DNA from: Baffinella frigidus
Taxonomy: Eukaryota; Cryptophyceae; Cryptomonadales; Baffinellaceae
DNA: 10,412 nt
Assembly (NCBI GenBank): GCA_026770585.1
Contig: MU647186.1
Coordinates: 154,139 to 164,550 of the forward strand
Reading direction: 5' to 3'
In this document: positions 10,276 through 10,412 of the stretch, piece after piece
Layout: each line of letters begins with the position of its first letter
Numbering within the stretch: the stretch's first letter is position 1
The notes under the pieces: generated by a model
What the model was told of the DNA's origin: nothing
What the model saw: only the letters and a program-made list of their open reading frames with translations
Database searches by the model: none
Made by a program: the position numbers and the translations under genes

Positions 10276-10412
10276 CCACAGCGGGCATCGAAGGGATGGC
10301 GAATAACCCCTACGCGATACGACACACGACCCTACGGTAGGCAACCCGTAGGGGCATAGGGGGGGTTCCCACGGATAAGGTAACGGAAACTCGGGCTCTC
10401 AGCGCCCGAAAA
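10276..10412 (-). mobile_element. Family D MITE, copy 2 (cut by window end)
   Basis: CCACAGCGGGCATCGAAGGG at the left edge and GGTTCCCACGGATAAGGTAA further in match the reverse complement of 9349-9509, as do GAATAACCCC and CCCTACGG. The other terminus lies beyond 10412. It is inverted relative to copy 1, with the two family E elements between them. Confidence 0.75.

Overview
The window looks like nuclear DNA of a eukaryote. It has exon-sized coding pieces bounded by GT/AG splice signals, almost every codon in those pieces ends in G or C, and there is no row of bacterial-style open frames. Most of the rest is short palindromic repeats. A unicellular alga with a GC-rich genome would fit, and TGTAA motifs downstream of the one convincing gene end would suit a green alga, but the taxon is inference. 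No long intact gene, transposase, rRNA or tRNA could be supported. Family letters A to E are working labels. Layout: 1-760 holds a TA microsatellite, a candidate exon (143-189), a minisatellite, a family A element and a weak second candidate exon (719-759). 745-2520 is a patchwork of family A and B elements, a repeat called R1 here, an 85-bp direct duplication, a perfect hairpin and a 19-C run. 2518-5810 is an imperfect inverted repeat of about 3.3 kb around an AT-rich spacer. Each arm carries the last two exons of the same Gln-rich gene, reading outward, plus a decayed copy of its last exon at the outer edge. 4935-7840 has families of longer repeats that serve as landing pads for family A. 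7200-10412 holds family C, D and E elements, a G-rich minisatellite and unassigned sequence. How it works together: at least five families of miniature inverted-repeat elements (MITE-like, no coding capacity) have inserted into each other and into copies of older repeats. Because the host repeats occur several times, several insertions can be compared with empty sites inside this window. Families A and B insert at TA with duplication of TA, as Tc1/mariner-type non-autonomous elements do. Family C shows matching 2-bp flanks (GA, TG). Where the transposases lie is not visible. Alignments were made by eye, so boundaries of diverged repeats are approximate.
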